A stretch of DNA of 31,746 bases. Origin: Saccoglossus kowalevskii. Its lineage: Eukaryota > Hemichordata > Enteropneusta > Harrimaniidae. Under the pieces are notes generated by a model. The model saw only the letters and a list, made by a program, of their open reading frames with translations, searched no databases and had not been told where the DNA came from. Positions 9,672 through 20,850 of this stretch are shown here, in pieces. Location of the stretch: assembly GCF_000003605.2 (NCBI RefSeq), contig NW_003113967.1, positions 137,771-169,516 of the forward strand. Reading direction: 5' to 3'. A program made the position numbers and the translations under genes. Numbering within the stretch: the first letter of the stretch is position 1; each line of letters opens with the position of its first letter.

Positions 9672-10590
9672 GTTGTTGTTCAACTCGACTGAAAGTAATA
9701 CAAATACTCCAAATGTAGGTCTTGTGCTACGTACACTTTAGCATACTTCATATGTAAGACGAGAAAGAACATAGGTTGGGAGTTATTGGGAATACTTTTA
9801 TATTATAAGTATTGAGTGTTATTTATTTCCCAGATCAAATTTAGCAGCATATTTAAAGATCATCTCCCTATAATAGCATGCACGGAAAATATTAGCCTCC
9901 ATGTATCGAGGTACACGTATCGGAAATATGTCTTGTCAACTTCATATGTCGATAACTGTGTTAAATATGATGATGAAATTATACCGCATCTTTAGGCATT
10001 GATAATTCTGACGTGGATTTTGTAATATGGAATTGTGGCCCTATTGTTGTAACAGTTTGCAATGTCCATGTGAATAGAAGTGAAACGGTTTACAATCTTC
10101 ATTTGGATATAGCTGTAGTGGTTGACAGTCTCCATATATAAAATAATAGGATTTTTTCACAGTCTAGAGGCAAGTGTGTGATAATATAAATAGATGTGTA
10201 TAGCTTTTCCAACCCCATCTACAAACGAATGTAGTTGTTTACAGAAATAAACGTGTAATTTTCTCATTACAAATACATATGTAGTTTACATTGTACATTC
10301 ACCAAGACACAGGCTTAGTAGTATGACTAATGGTTGGCAGTCCGCGGAGTCAATTGTGGAATGAAATCGCACTAAAATGCCGTATGACCCCCAATTAATC
10401 ATTACATGCAATTATTTTTACTATCTTCTGAATATACCAACACTCTGCAATATATTGCAATTACTTCAATTATCACTTTGTGTCGTTATACTGCACTATA
10501 CAGTAATGTACACTGTAACTGGTCTGCTCAATGACTCGATGTTAAATTACGAGTTATGTTTTTTTGTTAACATCGAGTTATAATTTGGAC
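9672..10590 (+). repeat. R1 dispersed repeat, copy A
   Basis: Shares with copy D, in the same order: gttgttcaac; then acactttagcatact; gaacatagg with ttattggga; atagcatgcacgg; tcatgtatcg with cgataac; tctgacgtggatttt; caatgtccatgtgaata; ttgacagtctccatat; and the distal block ggcagtccgcggggtcaatt (one mismatch in A, about 10336). The middle is a chain of diverged ~33-bp units that begin gtttacaatct and end gtagtg. The small hydrophobic open frame at 10377-10583 lies in the distal block and is probably not a gene. Class of element unknown. Confidence 0.8.
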
Positions 10591-11177
10591 GTGGATTTTC
10601 AAAAGTGGTATCAGAGATATGGGCGTGGTCAATTTTGTAACTCAATGTTTTCTTAACTGAAGCGCTATAAATCGAAACACGTCTATTATCAATGTGTCGT
10701 GATATTCTTTACTATTTTAGATTACTAGGTATGTAGTTAGTTTGAATCTTGAGTGTGAATACTGAGAACTCAATTTCACATATCCTTACACATTATGTAC
10801 TTCGGGAAATAAAGGTTTTTGTGTAACTAGACAGGTTAACTTAAATACATTTCAGTTGGTTTGTTGGTTCGTTCCACGGACCAGAAAACAATAGAAAAGT
10901 AACTAGGCTACACTGTTACAGGCAAGCTTTAAATCATATTAAATGCGGTAAATCACCTAACTACATTCACTATGTAGTTATCGTCTATTAGAACGATAAG
11001 AACAGCTAACACTTTGAAGTTTGAAGTTAATGTTCTAAAGCTTTGAAGGCAGCAGTGACCCATGACCCGGAGTTCCACGAATAAGAATAAAGGAAATGCA
11101 TCTTTTTAGTTGTTGTTTATTGATATTTTACAGTTTTTACGTAATTTAAGATCTCTAACACTGTTTCTAATGGAACA
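10591..11177. other. Spacer between R1 copies, nothing recognised
   Basis: No exon, RNA gene or element border seen. Confidence 0.5.
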
Positions 11178-11262
11178 ATGCATTCAAAGTAATAGTGGAC
11201 AGGTTACCAACAAAAAAATCTGACGATAAAATGCCATAGTCAACTACACTAATGCCGTTAGA
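11178..11262 (-). pseudogene. LINE endonuclease scrap, copy 1
   Basis: On the minus strand it encodes a short VVDYGILSS stretch and a TITLNA stretch, nearly the same as the better-preserved copy at 20609-20809. This is the end of an AP-type endonuclease domain of a CR1-like LINE. It is joined directly to an R2 unit start at 11286-11345, exactly as the second copy is, so both copies share one origin. Confidence 0.65.
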
Positions 11263-11285
11263 GCAAAACACGTGAAATCACAGAG

Positions 11286-11345
11286 ACACTGACCGGACTG
11301 TAGGCGAGTTACAAAAAAGTTCAAAGTTTAGACTGATTTTCGTTA
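11286..11345 (+). repeat. Truncated R2 unit start
   Basis: The segment from cactgaccggactg through actgattttcgtta matches 20808-20865 almost base for base, then similarity stops. It is an isolated R2 anchor outside the main array. Confidence 0.75.
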
Positions 11346-11374
11346 TATAATATTACATTATGTATGTAGTATCT

Positions 11375-12530
11375 AATAGCCTGCATGGTAATGATAGCCT
11401 TCATGTATCGGGGTATATGTATCGTGTATATTCTTAGTTAACTTCATATATCGATAACTGTGTAATAAATGATGTAATGATGACATCATACAATTTCGTC
11501 ATTTAAACTTGTGGCCATGGTGCTGTAACAGTTTGCAATGTCCATATGAATAGAAGTGAACCGGTTAACAATCTTCATATGAATGTAGGTGTAGTGGTTG
11601 ACAGTCTCCATATACTAAAAGATAGAATCTTTCAAATTCTAGATGCGAGAAGTGTGAGATATAAAATCCCTATATAAATACCTGTGTATTGGTTTGCCAA
11701 CCTAATCTACATACTCATGTCTCAATACAAATACATATATAGTTTACATTGTACATTTACATAGACACAGCTTTAGTAGTTTACAATCGATATGAGAATA
11801 CAATTGAAATGGTTCTCATATAAATTCAAGTGTAGTGGTTTACAATCTGCATTAGAATACATGCATATTGTGAAACTAAATAAATAAACACTGCGCGGAC
11901 TGATAAATATTGTAATGGAAACCTGTGCTTTATTGCATTATTAAACTACGATATTTGTTAACCTAGGTAGACCTTTCGGGTCTCCAGGTACTGGTGGAAT
12001 ATTCTACTCCACATATGTATAGGATGTACGCCTATTACAGATATTAGCCTATCTGATTGAGTATATAATTTCACATGATCATTTTTGATTGACATGTACA
12101 CTCTCTGTAATTCTGTTCGAGCAGCATGGCGTTGATGTGATGGTTCATGGAGAATATAACTACTCTGTTTTTATCCAAAATCCGTGTGTGAATCGTTTTA
12201 TTTAGATAACATCATGAAATGGTTGAACCGAGGCGGTACCAGGATCCCCCTGAGAAGAAAGTGCGTGCTGTGTGTCCGCTACATCACAGTGCGACACAGT
12301 AGAAAGTGTCATCGTTTATCGCCCCTAAATTACTAGGCCGGGTAACGTTCTTTTTGTAGTGGAGCCCCGAATAAATTCAATTACAATATAATACATGGTA
12401 AATAATAATTGGCAATTGCTGTCCTAAGAAGGCAGTGGTTTTTTTTTCGGTAGCAGAAAAGAGTGATCAAAATCAACATTTGTATATACTACCAAAGTAG
12501 AGCTGTTGTTCGAAACGTTTCACTATGTTG
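11375..12530 (+). repeat. R1 dispersed repeat, copy B (interrupted)
   Basis: Starts within the catgcacgg/tcatgtatcggggta block and runs through the ~33-bp unit chain: gtttgcaatgtccat, gttaacaatcttcat, ttgacagtctccatat, tttacaatcgatatg, tttacaatctgcattag. About 450 bp at 11960-12410 has no counterpart in copy D. Similarity resumes near 12452 with aaaatcaacattt, actaccaaag and gttcgaaacgttt, matching 25270-25321. Confidence 0.8.
11960..12410. other. Unmatched segment inside R1 copy B
   Basis: No counterpart in copy D and no recognised gene. It may be an insertion in B or a loss in D; no clear terminal repeats were found. Confidence 0.4.
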
Positions 12531-12727
12531 AATACTTTGATGTACTAATTAGCGTCGATGGTTTTTATCCGATTTTCATACCGTAAACTGCATTGTTGAA
12601 TTCGCAGAAGTAAAAAGAGGTGTTATATTATACTAGTGTATGTTTGACGAGCAAGTATTTCGTTGTAGTGTCAGATTCACAGAAATTTCAATTATACAAA
12701 TATGAAACATATGTTCCAAATCCCTTG

Positions 12728-12855
12728 TAATGAATGATGTAATTATGACATATATTTGTCATATTGATTTGTGGCGTTGCTGTAGGAACAGTATGCAATT
12801 TCCATGTGAATACAAATGAAACGGTTTACAATCTTCATATGGATGTAGGTTGTAG
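12728..12855 (+). repeat. R1 dispersed repeat, copy C (short)
   Basis: Contains aatgaatgatgtaatta, ttgatttgtggcgttgctgt and tttacaatcttcatatgga, closest to copy D at 24715-24825. It is cut off where the LINE fragment begins. Confidence 0.8.
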
Positions 12856-12884
12856 TATTCTCGTGTGTATTACAATTCGATGAG

Positions 12885-14860
12885 ACATAGTCATTTGAAT
12901 TCAAAAATATAAATAATCAGGTTTAACATTGGGTTTCCTAATTCTCCCCTACCTTCTGAATACAATTGGTTTCTCATCAGCGGGTGTGTTTTGTGGTGTG
13001 GAATCAATATGTTGTTGCGTACCTGTTGTGTGTGGTGATTGTGGAATGTCTGCGCAGACGCAAGATTAGCTTTACAATCGGCCTTTTCTCGCAGAATTCT
13101 TTCTATTTCAAGATCTTCATCAAATTCATATAAATTAATATCACTATTATCACAACTATGATAAATTTTAAAATGCGATTTATTACGTGTTATATTTGTA
13201 CCTTTGTAAAATTCTGATGGTATTCCGTCGTTTTCTGTCGTTTTAAGCATTGAATTAAGAACATAAACAGGTTTGTTTAATGTTAGTTTTGATTCACATG
13301 ATTTTCTTTCATTTTCAGACATTTTGTGTATTTGATCGTTATCGTTATTAGAATAAAATCTTTTCAATTCATTCAAAATTTCTTTTTGTTTTGTTTGAAA
13401 ATAATTATCCCTTCCAATAATTCTACTTATGTGAGTTTTTTCCATGCCGTTTAACCAGCCCTAAAAAATACTTGTTAATTTGTTCACCCTTCTCATGTCA
13501 ATTAACTCTCGACCTCACAGTAGCTCCTTCCTTTATATAATCATATTCCTTCTCAATTTCCTGTTATGCTTTTTGTAATTCAAGTAGATTTTCATGTCTG
13601 GGGTTCATAGCAATTGCACCCTCTAAAATAATTTCCTGCTCATGTTTTTCAATCTTCTTTTTTCTCATGTTGGATTTTAATTTAGGAAAGGCAATGGAAA
13701 ATTTCTTTATGTCATACTTGAATAATCCCACTTTAATCCCTGATCATCAAAAGCAGCATCCAGAGCTTCCCATATATCACATTTATCAGTAATTTCACTA
13801 ATATAATCATCGTCTTGTAAAAGGCTGGTGTTAAGCTTCCAGTATGATGGGCCAAATACAAGATCTATTGGATTAAATTCCAACATAATCGCAGAATGGA
13901 GGAAACTGAAGGAATTATTTTGGTTACACTGATATTTTGTTGTAAGGAGTCACTAATGAGATAATAGTCTAGACGACTTTGTACAATTGTTGGGTTTCCC
14001 CTTCGCCAAGTGTACTGTAATTTTTGTGGATTTCTCACTCTCCAAGTGTCAAATACATTGTGTTGTTCAATCAATTCCATCATGGTTGCTTTAGCATTTT
14101 TCCACCTTGGACCTTCAGATCCTGACCGATCATTTGTGTTATTAGGTGTGATATTAAATCGCCCCTCCCATGATGATTTCAGTGTCTGGGTTTATTGCTA
14201 GTTCTGAGATAGTTGACAAAATTTCTATGTGAGGCTTTCTTCATTTTGTGCATAGACATTAATTCTAAGATATAGTTTCTTTCGTCTATTATGTTACCGA
14301 GTATTATATACCACTATAACTTTTAACTGAAGAGTTGATAATGTAATTACAGATTCGCAATAAAGTCATAACACCTCTACTATTTGATATGCCATGGGAG
14401 AAGAAAAATTCACGCCATATCTGGCTTGCCCAAATGTTTCATTTTCTGTGATTCTATGTGTTTCCTGAATGAAAACTATATTTTCATTTTTGTTTTTGAC
14501 CCAACAATTTTTTTTCTTGAACCTTGAGACCCCTGGTATTAATGGATAGAAACTTAAGTTTTGTTATGTTTCATAGTTATAATTCTAGCATAGAGTTGCT
14601 TTGTTAATATACCTAATAATAAAGTTGCAATTTTTTGAACAATTTTAAATATAACACAAACACCAACACCAACACAAAGGAATGGAGGAAGGACTTTGTG
14701 TGAAGTTATGGGAGAAAATATTAGGTCTTCTAGATATTTCTGTTGGGAAAGGAGGGTCTAATTGTCTCAGATAACCCCTTTCTCTGACGTTTGGTGGTTG
14801 TGGCAGGAAAGGACGAGGCCAAACGCGTAAAACCTCTTCAATTTTACGATTTGTTATCTA
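12885..14860 (-). mobile_element. L1/Tx1-like LINE fragment, decayed, antisense
   Basis: Read from right to left. A 70-codon open stretch (14854-14645) with WPRPFLPQPPNVRERGYL may be the ORF1 end. ORF2 starts near 14571 with an endonuclease N-terminus (LKFLSINTRGLKVQ when read across a stop). Endonuclease remnants with stops follow. The C-terminal endonuclease (FDTWRVRNPQKLQYTWRR, QSRLDYYLIS) is at 14083-13865. The linker (RISRIIG-like, ILNELKRFYSN) is at 13445-13330. The first RT motif (ENDGIPSEFYK) is near 13215. After that, similarity to LINE RT stops. It is related to the longer + strand element at 27.3-31.7 kb (same TWR, SRLDY and NDG-SEFYK motifs). Many stops and frameshifts: a pseudogene. 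Confidence 0.85.
12891..13445 (-). pseudogene. Chimeric open frame: LINE ORF2 linker fused to unknown sequence
   Basis: The first ~80 of 184 codons are LINE linker and the first RT motif (TTENDGIPSEFYKG). The rest (YHSCDNSDINLYEFDEDLEI, EADCKANLASAQTFHNHHTQQ-like text, then HHKTHPLMRNQLYSEGRGEL) does not resemble reverse transcriptase. The switch falls at about 13200. The unknown half may be another element or captured host sequence. It is unusually long for an open frame in dead LINE DNA. Confidence 0.5.
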
Positions 14861-15590
14861 ATTACATTTCATGACAACAGTAATCATAAACAAAATTTGC
14901 ATTTTGTCACATAGTATAAAAGCTCAATTTCCCAATAACTGTCAAGCCATGGTAACATTACAGCAACCGTGTTCTTGAATTAAGCTATTTTTTTTAAATA
15001 CAATTTTTAACATGCATGTGTATTAATATGAAATTGAATATATACTGAACTAAATGTTGTTAACTAATTGTAGATCCATCTTCAGAGAGGCACATAATGA
15101 TCAAAGTAGAAATAAAAAAAGTCGTATATAGTCCAAGAACGATCTTCGAAAATGAAACCCAAAAATAACTGAACTGTATAGTACACAACATAGTAATGTC
15201 AGTAAGAAAATATATATAAACCTTATGGTAAACACATAAAGTTATGTCAGGTGTTTTGAAATGAACACATACCTACCATTCATCTCTGGTTGCAATAGAT
15301 GGACGCAATTATTTGCTAGTGGATTAAGTGTATTGATCTTGCCTACTATTTAAATTTAAATTGACGCAGCACAAGTTGTTGGTACAATTACAAACGAAAT
15401 GAATGGGTAATTGTCGAGCTATTTCAACAATTTTCTTAATCAAATAAAAAAACGAGATGGGGATAATTTGCAGTATACTCCTGACGACCTCATGATACTC
15501 ACATTACTCTCTCATTTAAATAAGAGAGGTAGGTTCTTTAGATAATTTTCTAACAAGACTGATTTATTGGCATGTTGTGTGTTTTTGTCA
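14861..15590. other. Intergenic, no gene recognised
   Basis: AT-rich, no supported exon or repeat border. Confidence 0.5.
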
Positions 15591-15856
15591 TTCAGATTTA
15601 AGGCAATTTCTAACTGATGGTTCTTCCAAATAGTATATAATATATTGATAATGTTTTAAATAACAATGTGATCAACATAATTGCCATCAGCGAAATATGC
15701 ACGCAATCAAGTAAAACATTCCATATTTATCTTTATGTTTGAGAAGATGACCCAATTATGACTAAAACATTTTTGGCAGCTTACAAATTAATAGAAAATA
15801 CAAAATGTTTAGGTGATCAATGATAGTAGACAGCTCAATAAAAACGCTACAAGCTA

Positions 15857-16867
15857 GACTGATTTTGGTTAATGGGGATATTTCATTTTCAGGATAATTA
15901 TGTTTGCCAACTTCCTCACAAAATTGTTATTTTTTTCAATCCTGCCTGTTATGAAGTGAATCTTCAAAATAGTTCAAAATATTGTGTTCAAAATGAATAA
16001 CATTTTGTTATAATATTGAATGCCTGACACTGACACCCCTGTGACGAAAATGGTTTGGTTGTTATGAGCGCAATTGGAAATAGGAACACATCATTAATAT
16101 GCTGGTAATAGGTGGCAGTACCACTATGTTATCAAAATAAAAACAATGTTTCAGCATTTCAATTTTACATATACATATAATAATTAGTTGTTTTCTGTTA
16201 AATAAACTTCTCCCTTGTTGTTTTACCTCGACTGTTTATGAACACTGATTTTTAGAGAACAAATCTATATAGCCGACTCGTATTGTTAGTGTGACACAAG
16301 GATTAAAAGATAACAAAATGCTAAAAATATTTAAGTGATGACGCAGAGTAGTCATTTTGCAGATGCACGGGAAACGCTGTGAAATATACTTTAACTGGGC
16401 AGGCAAGTTGTGACTGTCTTCATTACAACAATACAGGTTAGGCTTGTTTTCAGTTGCATTTGTAAACTTCGGGTTCTCATTAACATGAATATAAAGGTGA
16501 CTCTACAATTTAAACCAGGAGTTGTTAATCTTGTACTCAAATGACCTACCGACCAATCAGCAAGTTTCTGTTTTTCTCTAAAATCCTGAAAAAGCTCATT
16601 GCTCTTCAACTCAATACGTATTAGACAGCAAATTTGATTTTAGAATCATATCCATGACACACACTGTCTGACGATACATTTGCTGAAGTCATCACTAGTT
16701 TATTGAGTGGAACGACTACGCGAGGACCTTACAGGACATTACTCTGGGTCAACATGCATAATATATTGACGGCATTTAAAACAAATCTTTGTAATCAACA
16801 TAGCAGTTACTAGCGCAATTCAAAATAACAACTACGTAATTGACAGCTTACTAATTAATAAGGTTAT
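15857..16867 (+). repeat. R2 unit 1 (compact reference unit, ~1,011 bp)
   Basis: Contains S1, S2 and S3 in order with no obvious foreign insertion. The 72-codon minus frame at 16391-16609 lies inside it and shows no domain. Confidence 0.8.
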
Positions 16868-18327
16868 ACTGATTTTCGTCAATAGGGACATTCCATTCCC
16901 AGGAGAGGTATGTTTTGCTCACTATTTCACTAGAATGTTTGTTTTTATAACTTTGCCTATTATTTAATCTTGGTTTGAATTATTTCGCCTTAAGTAAGTC
17001 CTCCAAATAGTTCAGAATATTGTGCTCAAAATGAATTAGATTTTTTAAAAATTGTCCAAGTCATGCCTACTCCACCCCTGTGACGAAAATGGTTTGGTTG
17101 GTATCAGTGCAATTGAAAATAGGAACAAATTGTTAATATGCCGGTATTAAATAGTTGTACCTCTATAACGTCATCAAAATATAATAAATTGTTTTTAAGC
17201 ATTTTAATTTTATATATACATATATACATATATTAATTATTTGTTTTCGGTTGAACAAACTTCTACCTTGTTGTTTTACCTCGACTTTTTATGATAACTC
17301 ATCAGACAGATAAAAAAATCAATATAGACGTCTGGTCTCCCACGAACCAGACACAAGGATTAAAGAATTAAAATATAACAAACATGCTAACAATATTTGG
17401 GTGACGACACATAGTAGTTATATTGTAGACACATAGGTAGCACTGTTAATATACACCAATTAGACTTGCAAGTTTTGACTGTCGTCACTGCAACAATACA
17501 GGTTAGACTTGTTTTACATATTCTAAAGCTTTGTTAAGTATGTATGTGGTTTCACTATTGGTTGCCATGTTTTTGTATTCATCTGCTAGACAAAGCTGTC
17601 AGTATCGGACTGAGTGAGTTGAATTATTTGCACATATTATGAATTATACTTTGTGTCAAGAGTGGAACTCGTGACTGTACACATCTTACATGCTGTTTCT
17701 TCAGCTCTAAATTACAAACAAGTAATTTGTGCTATTTTGTGGTTTGTAGTTACAGTATTGGCAGTCAATGGTTTGCATGTCTGGTATGGTCGAAAAGATC
17801 ACCTGAATGTTTACATAGATGTGTATTTAAGTTATATTTTAAGTGTATCATTCTCTAAATCCTAATTTAAAGTAAGTAAAACAATAGTGTTTTACACCAT
17901 GACACCTCTACTGAGAGATAATTTGATACCACAAAATGGAAATCAAAATATTAATATGTTTCACAGTTTACTCGATGAAAATTTATTTAGGCTTTCACGC
18001 CTATACTTACATATTACAGTGTAAATACCTTTATCGATATGCGTGTTAATCTATTCCATGAAATTCTTTATAAGAGTAGTATCCTTATCAACTAAATTTC
18101 TTTGTGGCCAGTATCGTTCATGGTTATGCGTACACGTATGTTAGATGGGTTGCTGAAGTCATAACATGTTTATTGAGGGGAACGACAACGAGGGCCTTAT
18201 ATGACATTACTCTGCCTCAAAATATATAATATATTGATGGCATTTTAAACAAATCTTTGTAATCAACATAGCAGTCAATTCAAAATAACAACTACGTAAT
18301 TGACAGCATACTAATTAATAAAATTAC
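16868..18327 (+). repeat. R2 unit 2 (~1,460 bp)
   Basis: S1 and S2 to about 17510, then a non-matching block (17520-18148), then S3 from about 18150. S1 is about as close to unit 3 as any pair in the array. Confidence 0.8.
17520..18148. other. Foreign block in R2 unit 2
   Basis: Replaces the first half of S3. Holds a 70-codon + strand open frame (17653-17865) with one hydrophobic segment (VICAILWFVVTVLAVNGLHVW). I cannot assign it, and chance is possible. Confidence 0.4.
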
Positions 18328-19827
18328 ACAGATTTTCGTTAATAGGGACATTCCATTCCCAGGAGAAGTATGTTTTGCTCACTATTTCACTAGAATGTTT
18401 GTTTTTATAACTTTGTCTATTATTTAATCTTGGTTTGAATTATTTTGCCTTAAGTGAGTCCTCAAAATAGTTCAGACTGTTGTGCTCAAAATGAATAAGA
18501 TTTTTTAAAATTTTTCCAAGTCATACCTACTCCAACCCCTGTGACAAAAATGGTTTGGTTAGTATCAGTGCAATTGAAAATAGGAACAAATTGTTAATAT
18601 GCCGGTATTAAATGGCTGTATCTCTATAACGTCATCAAAATATAATAAATTATTCTTCCAGAAGCCATCATCTATAAGACGCGGCTATATGAAATGACTA
18701 CGTGCAATTTTTTATTCAGAGGTCATCATATATTATACGTCGTTTAACAGCTGTTTAATAGCTGTTTCAATGCAATTTCATTTACCAACTTGTCTGTCAT
18801 TCAAGACTTTCACCATAATTCAATGAAACAATGTGAAGTCTGCAGTAAAATATACAACCCAAATCTGTCTAGTTATCTTAACAAATATTCACATTTCAAG
18901 AATAACACCAACGTTCACTCTAGTAATAAATTATGCACAGCTGAGAAAATGTCGAAACAGTAAACAAGGATTTTGTTTTCAAATTGTCAAAAGTAAACAA
19001 TAAAAGTATGTCAACACTTCTATCTGTTGGTACAAGCACAACTACATGAAAAAAGTTGCAGTAAACTCTGGTACTCAAAGAATACTATTCTGAACGATAT
19101 GTTTTACGGTATTCGAGAAGTAAAACACTCTGTTCCTTAAATATATCGCGAAGGCGAAGTACTTTACGAAGAAGATTTCCACACCCGTGCACTCAATCGT
19201 GAAATAACTACCTAGACATGTTTATAGGCAGTTAATACTGAACTTGTATTAAATTCACGCTGATCTACTGGCCACGCCACCGCTAAAGCGTTGCAATGGC
19301 AAACTTCTGGCTTTCATTATCATGAACTTGAATGTTACTCTACAATATGAAGAAGAACAAAATAGAGCAGTTGTTAATATTTTTAATACCAGGCTGGCTT
19401 CTCTGAGTAAACTAACAGTTTAATGAAATACCGACCAATCAACAATTTTCTGTTTTTCTCTAAAAACCTGAAAATGCTCGTTACTAATCAACTCAATACT
19501 TATTTGACAGCACATTTATTCTTAGAATCATATAACTTACACACAGCGGCTGGCGATATATTCGTGTGATTGCTTGCTGAAGTCATTACATGGACGCCTA
19601 TGGAGCAGCTTGACTATACCAGGACCTTAAAGAATTTATTATGGTTCAAAATGAATAGTATATTGATAGTATTTTAAAACAAAGCTTTGTAATCAACAGA
19701 GCTGTCATAAGCGAAATTCAAAATAACAAATACGTATTTGACAGCTTACAAATTATTAGAAAATAAGTGATAAATTATAGTAGTCACATATAAACCAGTG
19801 GTGGGCCACAGAAAATAATAAGGGTTA
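18328..19827 (+). repeat. R2 unit 3 (~1,500 bp)
   Basis: S1 to about 18653, S2 absent, a non-matching block 18655-19300, then S3 (taccgaccaatcaa, ttgctgaagtcatt, tttgacagcttacaaatta). Confidence 0.8.
18655..19300. other. Foreign block in R2 unit 3
   Basis: No recognised gene or element ends. It replaces S2 and the start of S3. Confidence 0.4.
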
Positions 19828-20210
19828 GACTCATTTTCGTTAATAGGAATATTGCATTCTAAAGGGAAGTACGTTTTGCTCACTTTCTCACTAGAAAAAT
19901 ATGAATTAGTTTATAAAACAATTGTATGTACAGAGTAGTATTAGTCTGAGTAGTTAACAAAGAATCTAGAGACGCTGGTCATCCTCGGGGTTGTAAGCGT
20001 ATGATCATCTTCGAAAGCACAGATTCATTTATTCGGCCCTCGCCTCATCTGGGATGGCCATGGATGGTCGACTTCAGCGCAAACGTGCGAATGGGGCGGT
20101 TCCGTGAACATTGGAAGGTCAACCACAGTGCACTATGGGTAAACGTATTATACGTCAAATATACACTGGCCAGTTGAATGCATTACAGAAATACATATGT
20201 TGTTTACAAA

Positions 20211-20370
20211 TCATTTTAAAACACAGACGTCGTTTCGAACACATGTTCTTTTAAACACACCATTGTAAAACACACACATCGTTTTTAAAAACAAAAATAA
20301 TTGTTTAAACAGACGACATTGTAAAATACACATTATTAAAATACACGTAATTTTTAAACAGACATCATTT
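20211..20370. repeat. Degenerate tandem repeat, ~18-20 bp unit
   Basis: Repeated variants of ttttaaaacacacatcgt (for example ttttaaaacacagacgtcgt, ttttaaacacaccattgt, gtttaaacagacgacattgt, tttttaaacagacatcattt), about eight diverged copies. Confidence 0.7.
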
Positions 20371-20608
20371 TTGTACCATTAAAATGTTAATATCTGACTT
20401 TGTTTAGGGCTTTTATGTTTCCAGTTTACCTTTGCTGTACTGTTTATCCCACCACGCTGGTTGGGATTGGTTCCGGACGAGTTTACGTAATACTCGGTGC
20501 AGCGATCAAATATTTCACCCAATACATGTATGGCCTAGTCGTGATTGTTCAGTGCGATATATTCAGACGATTGTGCAAGCTTGTGTTGGGTGAATTCGTT
20601 ATTCATTA

Positions 20609-20809
20609 TTAATTCAAGGGTCGAAGTTTTCCCGTTGAAACGACACCTAGATTTCCAGCTTTTGTTTGAGATGGGTTAGAGTAAGTGAATTTAAATTTAA
20701 GACAAATTGCATTATGATCAGATGCATTCAAAGTAATAGTGGACTGGTTATCAACAAAAAACTGTGACGATAAAATACCATAGTCAACTACACTAACGCC
20801 GTTAGACAC
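20609..20809 (-). pseudogene. LINE endonuclease scrap, copy 2
   Basis: 66 codons, minus strand: VSVVDYGILSSQFFVDNQ, then the catalytic-type SDHNAI motif that ends AP-type endonucleases, then KFKFTYSNPSQTKAG. The fragment is an isolated piece with no RT next to it. Copy 1 is at 11178-11262. Confidence 0.75.
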
Positions 20810-20850
20810 TGACCGGACTGTTGGCGGGTTACAAAAAAGTTCAAAGTTTA

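Larger units (their letters stand above)
19828..20850 (+). repeat. R2 unit 4 (truncated, heavily interrupted)
   Basis: Only the first ~80 bp of S1 (gactcattttcgttaatagg, ttttgctcac) remain. The rest of the interval is a GC-richer block (about 19975-20140), a short degenerate tandem repeat and a LINE scrap. Confidence 0.65.

Noticed and set aside
10377-10583. Frame resembling 25829-26068 (both with a hydrophobic HYT...YTVT stretch)
   Set aside because: Likeness comes from R1 duplication; upstream parts are not conserved in frame, so coding constraint is not shown.
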